Source: Frateuria flava
Lineage (GTDB): Bacteria; Pseudomonadota; Gammaproteobacteria; Xanthomonadales; Rhodanobacteraceae
Length of the DNA: 64,000 nt
Reading direction: 5' to 3'
NCBI RefSeq assembly: GCF_017837635.1
Contig: NZ_JAGJRS010000034.1
Span: forward strand, 309,943 to 373,942
The notes below the pieces were generated by a model. It searched no databases and was not told the DNA's origin. It was given only the letters and a program-made list of their open reading frames with translations. Of this stretch, positions 17,723-26,628 are shown in pieces (the first letter of the stretch is position 1; the number at the start of each line of letters is the position of its first letter). The position numbers and the translations under genes are program-made.

Positions 17723-17738
17723 CTGCCGGAAACTTCGG

Positions 17739-18173
17739 TCAATTGACGGCGTAGAAACGGTGTTCGCCGATGGTGGTGCTGGTGTGGTTGAGCGACCACG
17801 CCGGCGCGATCGCGACGGTGGCGAAGTGATCCGCGTGAGGGACGAGTAGCTGGCGCTGGGCCAGCGGCAGGGCCCAGTTCTCCATCGAGTAGCCGGCGAT
17901 CTTCCAGGCCTTGGTGAAAGCCTTGAAATTGGCGATGTCGTAAGAACCGGGAGTGGCCGTGATGGCGAACTGATGAGGCGCCGCCACCACTTTGCAGACG
18001 GTGTCGCCCCAGCGGCCGCGTTCGCGACGACGCAAAGCGACTTCCGCGACAGCGAGCTGACCAATGGTCGACTCGCTGCGAGCCTCCAGATACACGGTCG
18101 TCGCCAGGCAGGCCTGGTCGGCGATCGGCTGGGGCAGTACGGACGTCAGCCACAACAGCATGGAAAGTTTCAT
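17739..18173 (-). CDS. SleB-like cell wall hydrolase
   Basis: A 144-residue exported protein (hydrophobic N-terminus MKLSMLLWLTSVLPQPIA) matching the Hydrolase_2/SleB family. It has ACLATTVYLEARSESTIGQLAVAEVALRR with the likely catalytic Glu in YLEAR, then WGDTVCKVV and the family FAI region. Members are lytic transglycosylase-like peptidoglycan hydrolases. The start ATG 18171-18173 is preceded by a GAGGC-like sequence. It is shorter than spore-cortex SleB and lacks a peptidoglycan-binding domain. Confidence 0.75.
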   Translation of the reverse strand: MKLSMLLWLTSVLPQPIADQACLATTVYLEARSESTIGQLAVAEVALRRRERGRWGDTVCKVVAAPHQFAITATPGSYDIANFKAFTKAWKIAGYSMENWALPLAQRQLLVPHADHFATVAIAPAWSLNHTSTTIGEHRFYAVN

Positions 18174-18874
18174 TGTCTGCCTCCAGCGTGCTGTACGCGC
18201 GGGATGAAACTTCCATCTCGTGCGCCGTTGCGGTGGACGGGCGGGCAGGCCGTTACCACCTGGATGAATCGTCGCGACCGAAACAAGAGTCGTGACGCTT
18301 TGCCACGGGAGTGTGGCGTTGGGCTGGCTGATGATTAGCCGGCGTGATCGTTGGCGCGCGCACTGTGGATCGCGACCGTCTGCGGTCTGCGGAAATGGCG
18401 GCTGCTGCCTGGATTGTCACCGCGTGGAGCGGTTGTTCCATCCGGCGATGTTGCTGCCGGGTCGCGCCGATCCGGACCCCTCCGGTTCGTCGCGTGCAGA
18501 TGCCCGTGAGCGATGGGCATCAATCTGAAGTCGGCGGGAGGGTAGTGGCGGTGACGCCGGCTGGCAAGTGCCGGATAGGAGCAGTTTAAATTCGGCTCAC
18601 CTTCATCCAGTGGGCGTGCCTGGCAGATGAAGAGCGCCGGTCGCGTGGCTGACAGGGATGAGTGTCGAGGCAAGACCACAGAGGTTCGTGCGAGAAAATC
18701 ATTGTGAATACCGATCGCGTGAACGAGGTGTGCACGACCACCCATCGCGCAACAACGCTTCCGCGTAGGCGGGTGAAGCGCGGGTGCCTGCCAGTCTTTC
18801 TCGGCACACCCATCATTCGCCGCCATTGAATCGCTCCCTGTTGTGCTTCGACACCTTTCTCGCAGGACAAGTTC
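18174..18874. other. About 700 bp without a convincing gene
   Basis: Frames are open in several registers, but none has a ribosome-binding site, recognisable family or normal codon pattern. Base composition is somewhat lower in GC than the neighbours. No tRNA, terminator or repeat was recognised. The stretch leads into a decayed dehydrogenase gene, so it may itself be degenerate. Confidence 0.55.
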
Positions 18875-19707
18875 ATGGCCGCCCGATTCAAGCCGCTCGA
18901 CCAGCAGGTCATGGTCATCACGGGTGCCTCCAGCGGCATCGGGTTGTGTACGGCGCTGCTCGCCGCCGAGAAGGGCGCAGGCGTTGTGCTTGCCGCACGC
19001 AGCGGCGACACGCTGGAGGCTGTCGTGAAGCAGCTCACCGAGGCCGGCCACGAAGCGATCGCGGTGCCTACCGACGTCGGTGACCGGGAGCAACTGCAGA
19101 ACCTCGCGGCAGCCGCGATCCAGCGCTTCGGCCGCATCGACACCTGGGTGAACGATGCCGGCCCTTCCAGGGCATGTATTCGGCATCGAAACACGCAGTG
19201 AAAGGCTTCACCGACGCCTTGCGCGTGGAGGTGGAGCAACTGGACGAGGCGCCGGTGTCGATCACCCTGATCCAGCCGACGGCGGTCAATACGCCTTATC
19301 CGCAACACGCACGCAATTACATGGCACAGGAACCGAAGCTTCCCTCGCCGATGATCGATCCGCATCGCGTCGCCGAGGCGATTCTCGAAGCGGCGACGGA
19401 GGGCGGCCGTGATGTCACCGTCGGCGCAATGGCCAAGCTGGACACCACAGTATCCAAGCTGTTGCCATCCCTGGGCGACAAGTCGCCGAGGCGATTCTCG
19501 AAGCGGCGGCGGAGGGCGGCCGTGATGTCACCGTCGGCGCAATGGCCAAGCTGGACACCACAGTATCCAAGCTGTTGCCATCCCTGGGCGACAAGATGTC
19601 GGCCATGCAGGCCAATCGCCAGCAGCGCGACATGCCGCCCAGAGCGCCGGAAGGAACCCTGTTCCACGCCGGGCGCGGGGCAGGTATACGGAAGCGCGCC
19701 GCACTAG
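18875..19707 (+). pseudogene. Short-chain dehydrogenase/reductase pseudogene
   Basis: The N-terminal part (18875 to about 19163) is a normal SDR start with TGASSGIG and RIDTWVNDAG. About 60 residues, including the catalytic Ser, are then missing, and the reading frame shifts. The sequence resumes in another frame with QGMYSASKHAVKGF, which holds the YXXXK catalytic pair. Further on, a 113-bp segment is tandemly duplicated (19370-19482 and 19483-19595, one mismatch), and 113 is not a multiple of three. The tail matches an SDR end (QVYGSAPH, stop at 19707) in only one of the frames. At least two independent lesions make a functional product very unlikely. Confidence 0.88.
19370..19595 (+). repeat. 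113-bp direct tandem duplication
   Basis: Copies 19370-19482 and 19483-19595 differ at one base (GCGACGG versus GCGGCGG). The unit begins TCGCCGAGGCGATTCTCG and ends CTGGGCGACAAG. It is a recent duplication that disrupts the SDR frame. Confidence 0.95.
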
Positions 19708-19719
19708 CCAAGGTCGAGC

Positions 19720-20439
19720 CTACGCGGCAGCGTCGTGGAAGATGATGCCGAGCGTGTAGCGCGACCCGCTGCGCAGCCGGCTCACGCCATGGCGCAGGTT
19801 CACCCGGTAGCAGCCGCGCGTTCCCTGCACGGGGCGATGGTGGACCGCGAAGATGACGGCATCCCCTTGCGCAAGCGGCACCACCTCGGCGCGCGACTGC
19901 ATGCGTGGCCGCTGCTCGGTAAGCACGAACTCGCCACCGGCAAAGTCGACGCCGGGTGCGGACAGCAACACGGCCAGCTGCAGCGGGAAAACGTGCTCGC
20001 CGTACAGGTCCTGGTGCAGGCAGTTGTAGTCGCCCGCCTCGTAGCGCAACAGCAGCGGCGTGGGCCGCGACTGGCCGGCCTCGCGACAACGTGCGAGAAA
20101 ATCCGCGTGCGTCGATGGATATCGCACGTCGATTCCCATCGCTTCGTTCCATTGGTTGGCCAGTGGTACCAGCCGCGGATAGAGGCCCGTGCGCAACGCG
20201 CCGATCGGCGCGGGCAGCGGGTAGCCGAAGTACTGGTATTCGCCCTGGCCGAAGCCATGGCGGCCCATCACCACCCGGCTGCGGAAGTAGCCGCGACGGG
20301 GATAGAGCGCAACCAGCTCACCACAGGCCTGTGTGGATAGCAGGCGAGGCAACACGGCGTAGCCGTGTGCATCGAGCGTGGCATGGATGGCTGGCCAATC
20401 GATGGCTTGCAGCGCGTCGGCAGGCGTGTGATCGGTCAT
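19720..20439 (-). CDS. 2-oxoglutarate/Fe(II)-dependent oxygenase
   Basis: A 239-residue non-haem iron oxygenase. The ATG 20437-20439 (MTDHTPADALQAIDW) is chosen because the upstream extension is low-complexity. The double-stranded beta-helix holds the facial triad as HQD in NCLHQDLYGEHVFPLQ and the distal His in CYRVNLRHGVSRLRSG, with the following Arg placed to bind 2-oxoglutarate. The GGEFVLTEQRPRMQSRAEVV stretch is characteristic of an AlkB-like group of uncertain substrate. It lies 4 bases after the FNT gene, so it is probably co-transcribed with it. Confidence 0.85.
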   Translation of the reverse strand: MTDHTPADALQAIDWPAIHATLDAHGYAVLPRLLSTQACGELVALYPRRGYFRSRVVMGRHGFGQGEYQYFGYPLPAPIGALRTGLYPRLVPLANQWNEAMGIDVRYPSTHADFLARCREAGQSRPTPLLLRYEAGDYNCLHQDLYGEHVFPLQLAVLLSAPGVDFAGGEFVLTEQRPRMQSRAEVVPLAQGDAVIFAVHHRPVQGTRGCYRVNLRHGVSRLRSGSRYTLGIIFHDAAA

Positions 20440-20443
20440 GCCG

Positions 20444-21373
20444 TCAGGATCGGTCGCGGTGCGCGCCAGCGCCCTCCGAATCTTGCGCCTCGTCCTCCTC
20501 GGCCTGGTCGCCACGCACCTGCGCATGGCTGATGAGCGCGAAGATGCAGCTCCCGCCGACGATGTTGCCGGCCAGCGTTGGCAGTGCAAAGGCCGTGACG
20601 AACCCACCGAAGGAAAGGCTTCCGGCGAACACCAGGTAGAAGGTCTCCACCGACCCCACGATGATGTGCGTGAAGCCGCCCAGCGCGATCAGGTAAGTCG
20701 TCAGCACGATCACGGCGATCTTGGCGTGCTCGGCCGCCGGCACCAGCCACACCATGGTCGCGATCAGCCAGCCGGCCACGATGCCCTTGGTGAACATCTG
20801 CAGCGGCGTGTTGCCCATGACTTCGGTGCCGATGCCCAGCAGCGCCGTCCGTGTGGGTTCGTCGAACAGCTGCATGTGCAGGATGCCGTAGGCGAACAGC
20901 GCGGTGCCGACCAGGTTGCCGGCGAACACCACCGACCAGAGCCGCAGCAGCGAGCCGAGCTTGCGCAGGTTCGGGTGCGTCATCAGCGGCAGCACCGCGG
21001 TCATCGTGTTCTCGGTGAACAACTGCTGGCGGGCAAGGATGACCACCAGGAAGCCGAACGGATAGCCCAGGCTCTCGATGAGGAAGGCACCCGGTACGCC
21101 CTCCAGATGCCGGTGCAACAGGCCCCGAGCCAGCATCGAGAATCCCATTGACAGTCCGGCGGCGAGCGCCGAGAGACTCAGCGCGAGCAGGCCACGACCG
21201 AGCTCCTCCTCGCCTTCGAGGCGAATGGTCTCGTGCAGCACGGCTACCCGCGGCGGGCGCTTCTGTTCGACCTCGCCCCGTTCCTGGCGCGACAGCGAAA
21301 AGCCGTCGCGGGCATCGGCTTCGTTCGGATTCTCGGCGCCGCCAAGGCGCTGGCGTCCGGTTGGCTGGGGCAT
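20444..21373 (-). CDS. Formate/nitrite transporter (FNT, YfdC-like)
   Basis: Pentameric channel-type transporter for formate, nitrite or related monovalent anions (309 residues, six helices). It has a long charged N-terminal tail, then LSLSALAAGLSMGFSMLARG, the FTENTMTAVLPLM loop and the NIVGGSCIFALISHAQV C-terminal helix. The start has a GGAGG site. The tail and sequence fit the YfdC branch better than FocA or NirC, so nitrite transport is possible but not shown. There is no Dnr-type box upstream. Confidence 0.85.
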   Translation of the reverse strand: MPQPTGRQRLGGAENPNEADARDGFSLSRQERGEVEQKRPPRVAVLHETIRLEGEEELGRGLLALSLSALAAGLSMGFSMLARGLLHRHLEGVPGAFLIESLGYPFGFLVVILARQQLFTENTMTAVLPLMTHPNLRKLGSLLRLWSVVFAGNLVGTALFAYGILHMQLFDEPTRTALLGIGTEVMGNTPLQMFTKGIVAGWLIATMVWLVPAAEHAKIAVIVLTTYLIALGGFTHIIVGSVETFYLVFAGSLSFGGFVTAFALPTLAGNIVGGSCIFALISHAQVRGDQAEEDEAQDSEGAGAHRDRS

Positions 21374-21433
21374 GCGGGGGTCCTCCGGCGGGCCCCGGCA
21401 CGCTACGACGCACCGCGTATGCGGAGCGTCGCC

Positions 21434-22135
21434 TCAGGCAGGGACGTCGACCAGCACTAGTTCGGCGTCCTCGAGCGCGGTGACCCGGAGCGCGGGCTCG
21501 TCGCGGATGGCCGCACCGTCGCGCGCATCGATGCGCACGCCATTGACCTCGAGGGCACCTTTGGCCGGGACCAGGTAGGCATAGCGACCGGCGCCCAGCG
21601 GATAGTCCGCCTGCTCGCCAGCACGCAGCGTGGCGCCCAGGACGCGCGCCTGCGCGCGCAGCGGCAGGGCCTCGGGGTCGCCCGGAAGGCCGCTCGCCAG
21701 CGCAACGAAACGCCCGGCCCGCTCGCCGGCGGGGAAGGGGCGGGCTCCCCAGGAGGGCGCGCCCCCCGGCCGGTCGGGAATGATCCAGATCTGGAAGATG
21801 CAGGTGGTGTCGGGCTCCAGGTTGTATTCGGCGTGCGTGATGCCGCTGCCCGCGCTCATCACCTGCACGTCGCCCGCGACGGTGCGCCCCTCGTTGCCCA
21901 GGTTGTCGCGGTGGCTGATCGCACCCTCGCGCACGTAGGTGATGATCTCCATGTCCGCATGCGGGTGCGGCGGGAAGCCGCTGCGCGGGGCGATGGTGTC
22001 GTCGTTCCACACCCGCAGCGCACCCCAGCCCATGCGGGCGGGATCGTGGTAGCTGGCAAAGGAGAAGTGGTGTTTGGCGTCGAGCCAGCCGTGGTTGGCT
22101 CCGCCCAAGGTGTCAAAAGCCCTGCGTTCGATCAT
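21434..22135 (-). CDS. Pirin-family bicupin (quercetinase YhhW-like)
   Basis: A 233-residue bicupin. ATG 22133-22135 is preceded by a GGAGG site. The N-terminal cupin carries the metal ligands in GFPPHPHADMEIITYV and SAGSGITHAEYN, which match the His-His-His-Glu set of pirins and YhhW-type quercetin 2,3-dioxygenases. The ORF runs upstream of the FNT gene on the same strand with a 60-bp gap. The physiological substrate is unknown, and a redox or metal-dependent regulatory role is the alternative. Confidence 0.88.
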   Translation of the reverse strand: MIERRAFDTLGGANHGWLDAKHHFSFASYHDPARMGWGALRVWNDDTIAPRSGFPPHPHADMEIITYVREGAISHRDNLGNEGRTVAGDVQVMSAGSGITHAEYNLEPDTTCIFQIWIIPDRPGGAPSWGARPFPAGERAGRFVALASGLPGDPEALPLRAQARVLGATLRAGEQADYPLGAGRYAYLVPAKGALEVNGVRIDARDGAAIRDEPALRVTALEDAELVLVDVPA

Positions 22136-22303
22136 CGTGCCCTCCTGCCAGGCGTGGTTGCCGGCCAGACAAGCAAAGTAAGGGTGCACCCCGCATCGGC
22201 AAATGGGCGTGGATTGAACGGATCGTTCGCCGGCAGGCACCCATTGACGGGGGCGCGGAGGCATAGGTTAGGCTAGCGCCGGGGACATTCAGGAGTGCGC
22301 GTG

Positions 22304-22948
22304 ATGCGCAGGCGACTGTGGTTGGCTTGGCTGCTGGCCGGCTGCGCGGGCCCGCTGTGGGCCGGCCAATTGGTGGTGCGGATCAGCGACAGCGACGGTC
22401 ATGCCGTGGGCGACGCGGTAGTGACCGTGACCCCGGCCAGCCCGTCGGCCCAGCCGGTGCCCGCGCCGGTAACCCGCTACGTCGACCAGCGCGACGAGAC
22501 TTTCATCCCCTACGTACAGGTGGTCCGACCGGGCGACCGCGTGGTCTTCCGCAACAGCGACGGCACGCGCCACCACGTCTATTCCTTTTCCGAGGCCAAG
22601 GCGTTCGAGTTTCTCCTGCGCCCGGGCGAGAGCTCGCCCCCAACGACGCTCGACAAGCCCGGGCTGGTCGCGGTCGGCTGCAACATTCACGACCACATGA
22701 TCGCCTACCTGCTGATCACGTCCGAGCAGGCCAGGGTGACGCCCTCGCAGGGGCAGGTGGTGTTCGACCAGCTGCCGCCGGGGAGCTACACCGTGACCGT
22801 GTGGCATCCGCAACTGCGGCCTGGCCAGGCGCAGCCCAGCGCGGTAGCGGCGGTGGGCGAGGGGACCGAGGCGCAACATGCCGACTTCACCCTGTCGCTG
22901 ATCCCCGATCCGCGCGGGTTCAGCGATCGCGAGCACCTGGACTACTGA
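22304..22948 (+). CDS. Periplasmic cupredoxin-like protein
   Basis: A 214-residue exported protein with signal peptide MRRRLWLAWLLAGCAGPLWA. ATG 22304 lies 8 bases after AGGAG, so it is preferred over an in-frame GTG at 22295. The fold resembles plastocyanin-type domains once annotated as methylamine-utilisation proteins. Type-1 copper ligands can be placed at the His in GTRHHVYSF and at Cys, His and Met in VAVGCNIHDHMIAYL. A C-terminal beta-sandwich domain (FDQLPPGSYTVTVWHP) follows. It is 4 bases upstream of an EAL-domain gene, forming an operon with it and a barrel protein. Confidence 0.82.
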   Translation: MRRRLWLAWLLAGCAGPLWAGQLVVRISDSDGHAVGDAVVTVTPASPSAQPVPAPVTRYVDQRDETFIPYVQVVRPGDRVVFRNSDGTRHHVYSFSEAKAFEFLLRPGESSPPTTLDKPGLVAVGCNIHDHMIAYLLITSEQARVTPSQGQVVFDQLPPGSYTVTVWHPQLRPGQAQPSAVAAVGEGTEAQHADFTLSLIPDPRGFSDREHLDY

Positions 22949-22952
22949 GCCC

Positions 22953-25286
22953 ATGCGCGCCGTCGTCGGCTTCCGCCTCCGCCTAGCGCTGTTCTTCGTC
23001 GCCACGCTGGTGACGGTCCAGCTGTTGACGGCTGCGCTGGTCTACGGCGTGACCCGCCGCGCAATGGTCAACGAGGGCGAGCGCCAACTGGCGGTCAACG
23101 CGCAGGCCTTCGTGACGCAGATGGATGACCTCTCCGCGCGCGTGGCGGGCAATGTGGAGGTGATGGCGCTGGACTACGCGCTGCGCTCGGCCATTGCCGA
23201 GCGCGACCACGGCACGGTGTTCTCTGTGCTGCGCAACCACGGGCGCCGGGTCGGCGCCTCGCGCATGCAACTGGTGGGGCTGGACGGCGTGGTCGAGGTG
23301 GACACCGCCGACACCCACGCCAACGGCAAGCGCTTCGCCTTTCCCGACCTGGTCGAGCATGCCTTCGACCGGCGCGTCGCCGCAGTGGTGGCACTCCAGG
23401 CAAAGGCCTATTGGGTCGTGGTGGTACCGATCTACGCGCCGCAGCCGGTCGGCCTGGTGGTCGTCTACGTGCCGCTGGACGATGCGTTGCTGGCGCACCT
23501 GCGCGAACTGTCCGCGTTGCCGGGCGACATCGAACTGGCGGTGCGGCCGGATGCTTCGGGGTGGGTCGCGGCCGCGCAGGGACTGCGGCATACCGGCCTC
23601 GTCGCCAGCCTGGCCGGACAGGAACTGCCGACCCACCCGGCGGTGCGGCGCATCCAGGGACACGAGTACCTGGTGCTGGCGCAGCCGCTGAGCCAGGCGC
23701 GCAGCAGCGCCCCCGTGGTGGCCGTGCTGGGTTACTCGCTGGGCGATGCCTTGCGGCCGTTCCGCGCGGTGGTGATCGCCTGGGGCTTCCTGCTCGGTCT
23801 GGGCCTGGTGGTCGGCCTGATCGGTGCGTGGCTGACCGCGCGCAGCGTGTCGCGTCCGGTGGAGTCGCTGGCTGGTGCGGCGCGCAGGATCGAAGCGGGC
23901 GACTACCGCGCGCTGCCCAGTCTCAACCGCCGCGACGAGCTCGGCCAATTGGCGGCCGCCTTCGGCACCATGGCTGAAGCGGTGCGCCAGCGCGAGGAGC
24001 GCATCCGCCAGCAGGCCCTGCACGACCAGGTCACCGACTTGCCCAATCGGGTGGCCGCCGAAGCCGCGATCGACCGCGCGCGCGACAGCGGCACGAGCCA
24101 CGGCGCGTTGCTGATGGTTGGCCTCACGCGCGTGCCCGACATCATCAAGACGATGGGCCACGGCCTGTACGACCGGCTGATGCGCGAAGTCGGCGCCCGC
24201 CTGGGCCGGGTCGCCGCCAAGGCGTACCTGGCGCGCGCGACCGACACCCAGTTCGTCGCCTGGCTACCCGGCGCGGACCGCACCGAGGCGGTCGCCGCGG
24301 CGCTGCGCATCCTCGAGGCCCTGAACGCGCCCTATGTAGAGGCGGACGTCAGCGTCGATACCTTGCCGGCGATCGGCATCGCCATGTATCCGGAAGACGG
24401 CGCGCTCGCCTCGGTGCTGCTGCGCCATGGCGAGGTCGCCCAGTTCGCTGCCACCGGCTCGACCCGTCCGCTGGCGTTCTACGACCTGGCGACCGACCCG
24501 CACCGGACCGAGCGCCTGTCGCTGATGGGCGAGCTGCGCGAAGCGCTCGACCACGACCACCTGTTGCTCCATTACCAACCCAAACTCGCACTCGATACGC
24601 GTCGCGTGGACGGCGTCGAGGCGCTGGTGCGCTGGCACCACCCGCGCCGCGGGATCGTTCCGCCGCAGGATTTCATCGGCATGGCCGAGGACACCGGCAA
24701 TATCCAGCGACTGACCCGCTGGGCGCTGGCCGCCGGCATCGCCCAGGCCAGCCGCTGGCATGCGCGCGGGCTTTTTCTGAACGTTGCGGTGAACCTCTCG
24801 GCGCGCGACCTGGAAGAACCCGAGCTGCCGATGCGTATCGCGCGCTTGCTCTCGATCCACGGACTGCCGCCGGACAAGCTCACCGTCGAAATCACCGAGC
24901 GTGCCGTGATCGGCGAGCCGGAAACCGCGATCCGTGTGCTGAGAGGCCTGGCCGACCTCGGCATCGGCATCGCAGTGGACGACTTCGGCGTGGGTCAATC
25001 CGCCTTCGCCTACCTGCGCCACCTGCCGGTGAGCGAGCTGAAGATCGACCAGACCTTTGTCCACCATCTGGCCCGCGACGCGACCGACCAGACCATCGTG
25101 CGTTCGATCGTCGAACTCGGCCATCGGCTGGGATTCCACGTCACCGCCGAGGGCGTCGAGGACCAAGCCGCGCTGGAACGGCTCGCGGCGATCGGCTGCG
25201 ACCATGCTCAGGGCTTCTTCATCGCCCGTCCGCTGCCGGCCACCGAGCTGGCGGGCTTTGCCTTCGAACGGGCAGGGGTGGCATGA
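22953..25286 (+). CDS. Membrane c-di-GMP phosphodiesterase (sensor-HAMP-degenerate GGDEF-EAL)
   Basis: A 777-residue inner-membrane signalling protein. A transmembrane helix (about 9-30), a periplasmic sensory domain of about 230 residues and a second helix (about 275-300) come first. A HAMP segment (TARSVSRPVESLAGAARRIEAGDY), a GGDEF-like domain without the catalytic signature (ATDTQF in its place) and a C-terminal EAL domain follow. The EAL domain keeps EALVRW, VNLSARD, EITE, VDDFG, LKID, EGVE and QGFF, so it should hydrolyse c-di-GMP. It is placed between a cupredoxin-like gene and an outer-membrane barrel, overlapping the latter by ATGA, which suggests that the periplasmic ligand is linked to copper or to the barrel's cargo. 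Confidence 0.9.
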   Translation: MRAVVGFRLRLALFFVATLVTVQLLTAALVYGVTRRAMVNEGERQLAVNAQAFVTQMDDLSARVAGNVEVMALDYALRSAIAERDHGTVFSVLRNHGRRVGASRMQLVGLDGVVEVDTADTHANGKRFAFPDLVEHAFDRRVAAVVALQAKAYWVVVVPIYAPQPVGLVVVYVPLDDALLAHLRELSALPGDIELAVRPDASGWVAAAQGLRHTGLVASLAGQELPTHPAVRRIQGHEYLVLAQPLSQARSSAPVVAVLGYSLGDALRPFRAVVIAWGFLLGLGLVVGLIGAWLTARSVSRPVESLAGAARRIEAGDYRALPSLNRRDELGQLAAAFGTMAEAVRQREERIRQQALHDQVTDLPNRVAAEAAIDRARDSGTSHGALLMVGLTRVPDIIKTMGHGLYDRLMREVGARLGRVAAKAYLARATDTQFVAWLPGADRTEAVAAALRILEALNAPYVEADVSVDTLPAIGIAMYPEDGALASVLLRHGEVAQFAATGSTRPLAFYDLATDPHRTERLSLMGELREALDHDHLLLHYQPKLALDTRRVDGVEALVRWHHPRRGIVPPQDFIGMAEDTGNIQRLTRWALAAGIAQASRWHARGLFLNVAVNLSARDLEEPELPMRIARLLSIHGLPPDKLTVEITERAVIGEPETAIRVLRGLADLGIGIAVDDFGVGQSAFAYLRHLPVSELKIDQTFVHHLARDATDQTIVRSIVELGHRLGFHVTAEGVEDQAALERLAAIGCDHAQGFFIARPLPATELAGFAFERAGVA

Positions 25287-26512
25287 GGCTCCGCCTGCGC
25301 CGTCTCGCTTTGGCCTGTCTGGTGGCGTCGCCGCTGGCCGGCCACGCCCAGGACGTCAGCCTGCACGGCTATGTGGATGGCCGCCTGGTCGCCGCGCCGG
25401 GCGAGCGTGGCTGGGTCGAGGGCGGGCTCGGCAAGACGCGTTACGGCGGCGGCAAGGTCGAGGCGCGTTTTGGCGGAGCCGCACTGGTCGGCACCGCGCA
25501 GCTCACGCCCTCGCTGCTCGCCTTCGCGGGCGTGCAACTGCAGGACGGCGACCGCACCGGCGTCGACGTGCTGGAGGCCTACCTGCGCTGGCGGCCGGTT
25601 TCGACGACGCGCTGGCGCGGGTCGGTGCAGGCAGGCGCATTCTTTCCGCCGGTCTCGCTGGAGAACGACGCGGTCGGCTGGACCAGCCCCTGGACCATCA
25701 CGCCCTCGGCGCTCAACAGCTGGGTCGGCGAGGAATTGCGCGCGATAGGCGCCGAGGCACGCATCGAACGGCGCGGCGAGAACGCCACCTGGGAACTGCG
25801 TGGCGCGCTGTTCCAGCGCAACGATCCGGCGGGCAACCTGCTGGCGGTGCGCGGCTGGTCGCTCAGCGACCTGACCTACGGCATCGGCAGCCGCCTGCGC
25901 GAACCGGACGCCTACGTGCGCGATGACGGCGAGCAGCCGCCGATGCGCTACGACCCGTTCCGTCGCATCGGCCACCAGTGGGGCAACTACGCCCAGCTCA
26001 CCTGGCGTGCGCGCGGCCGGGGCCGGCTCAGCCTGATGCACTACGACAACCACGCCGATCCGCAGGCCTGGCAACCCAATGAAGGCGGCGAGCGCCTGTA
26101 CGCCTGGCGCACCCGCTTCTGGAGCCTGGGCGCCAGCACCGACACCGGCTCGATCACCTGGCTGGCGCAGGCGATGGACGGCGATACGGTGATCGAGCCG
26201 GTCCCCAATCGGGTGTTCACCACCCGCTACCGCGCCGCCTACCTGCTGGCCGGATGGAACCGCGGCGCATGGCGGCCGGCGCTGCGGCTGGATCACTTCA
26301 GCACGCGCGAACTGCCCGGCACGCCGGGCCTGCACGCGGGCGAGCACGGCAACGCCATTACCGCCGCGCTCAACTGGCGTCCGCACGACTGGCTGCGGCT
26401 GACCTTCGAGGTGCTGCAGATCGACAGCACGCGCACTGCCCGCGCCGACTACGGCCTGCGGCCGCACACCCGCGCTACCCAGGCGCAACTGAGCGCGCGC
26501 CTCTTCTACTGA
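25283..26512 (+). CDS. Outer-membrane beta-barrel protein (porin-like)
   Basis: A 409-residue exported protein with signal peptide ending GHAQD. The body alternates polar and hydrophobic residues, has many aromatic residues at strand ends and ends in LSARLFY, with a C-terminal aromatic typical of outer-membrane barrels. It resembles uncharacterised porins rather than a named family. The start overlaps the EAL gene stop (ATGA), completing the three-gene operon cupredoxin, EAL, barrel. Cargo unknown. Confidence 0.75.
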   Translation: MRLRLRRLALACLVASPLAGHAQDVSLHGYVDGRLVAAPGERGWVEGGLGKTRYGGGKVEARFGGAALVGTAQLTPSLLAFAGVQLQDGDRTGVDVLEAYLRWRPVSTTRWRGSVQAGAFFPPVSLENDAVGWTSPWTITPSALNSWVGEELRAIGAEARIERRGENATWELRGALFQRNDPAGNLLAVRGWSLSDLTYGIGSRLREPDAYVRDDGEQPPMRYDPFRRIGHQWGNYAQLTWRARGRGRLSLMHYDNHADPQAWQPNEGGERLYAWRTRFWSLGASTDTGSITWLAQAMDGDTVIEPVPNRVFTTRYRAAYLLAGWNRGAWRPALRLDHFSTRELPGTPGLHAGEHGNAITAALNWRPHDWLRLTFEVLQIDSTRTARADYGLRPHTRATQAQLSARLFY

Positions 26513-26628
26513 CGAGGTTTCCGAAGCACGCGGCGCCGGCTGCGTATCCGGCTGCCGCGGTGCTTTGCTATCCTTCGCCGTTCTCGCCAGCGCCCGCGCG
26601 GGCGCCACAACCACGGCCATACGTTTTC

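Noticed and set aside
20444..21373. Nitrite channel belonging to the denitrification regulon
   Set aside because: The gene is an FNT family member of YfdC type, lies far from the cluster and lacks a Dnr-type box. Nitrite specificity cannot be claimed.
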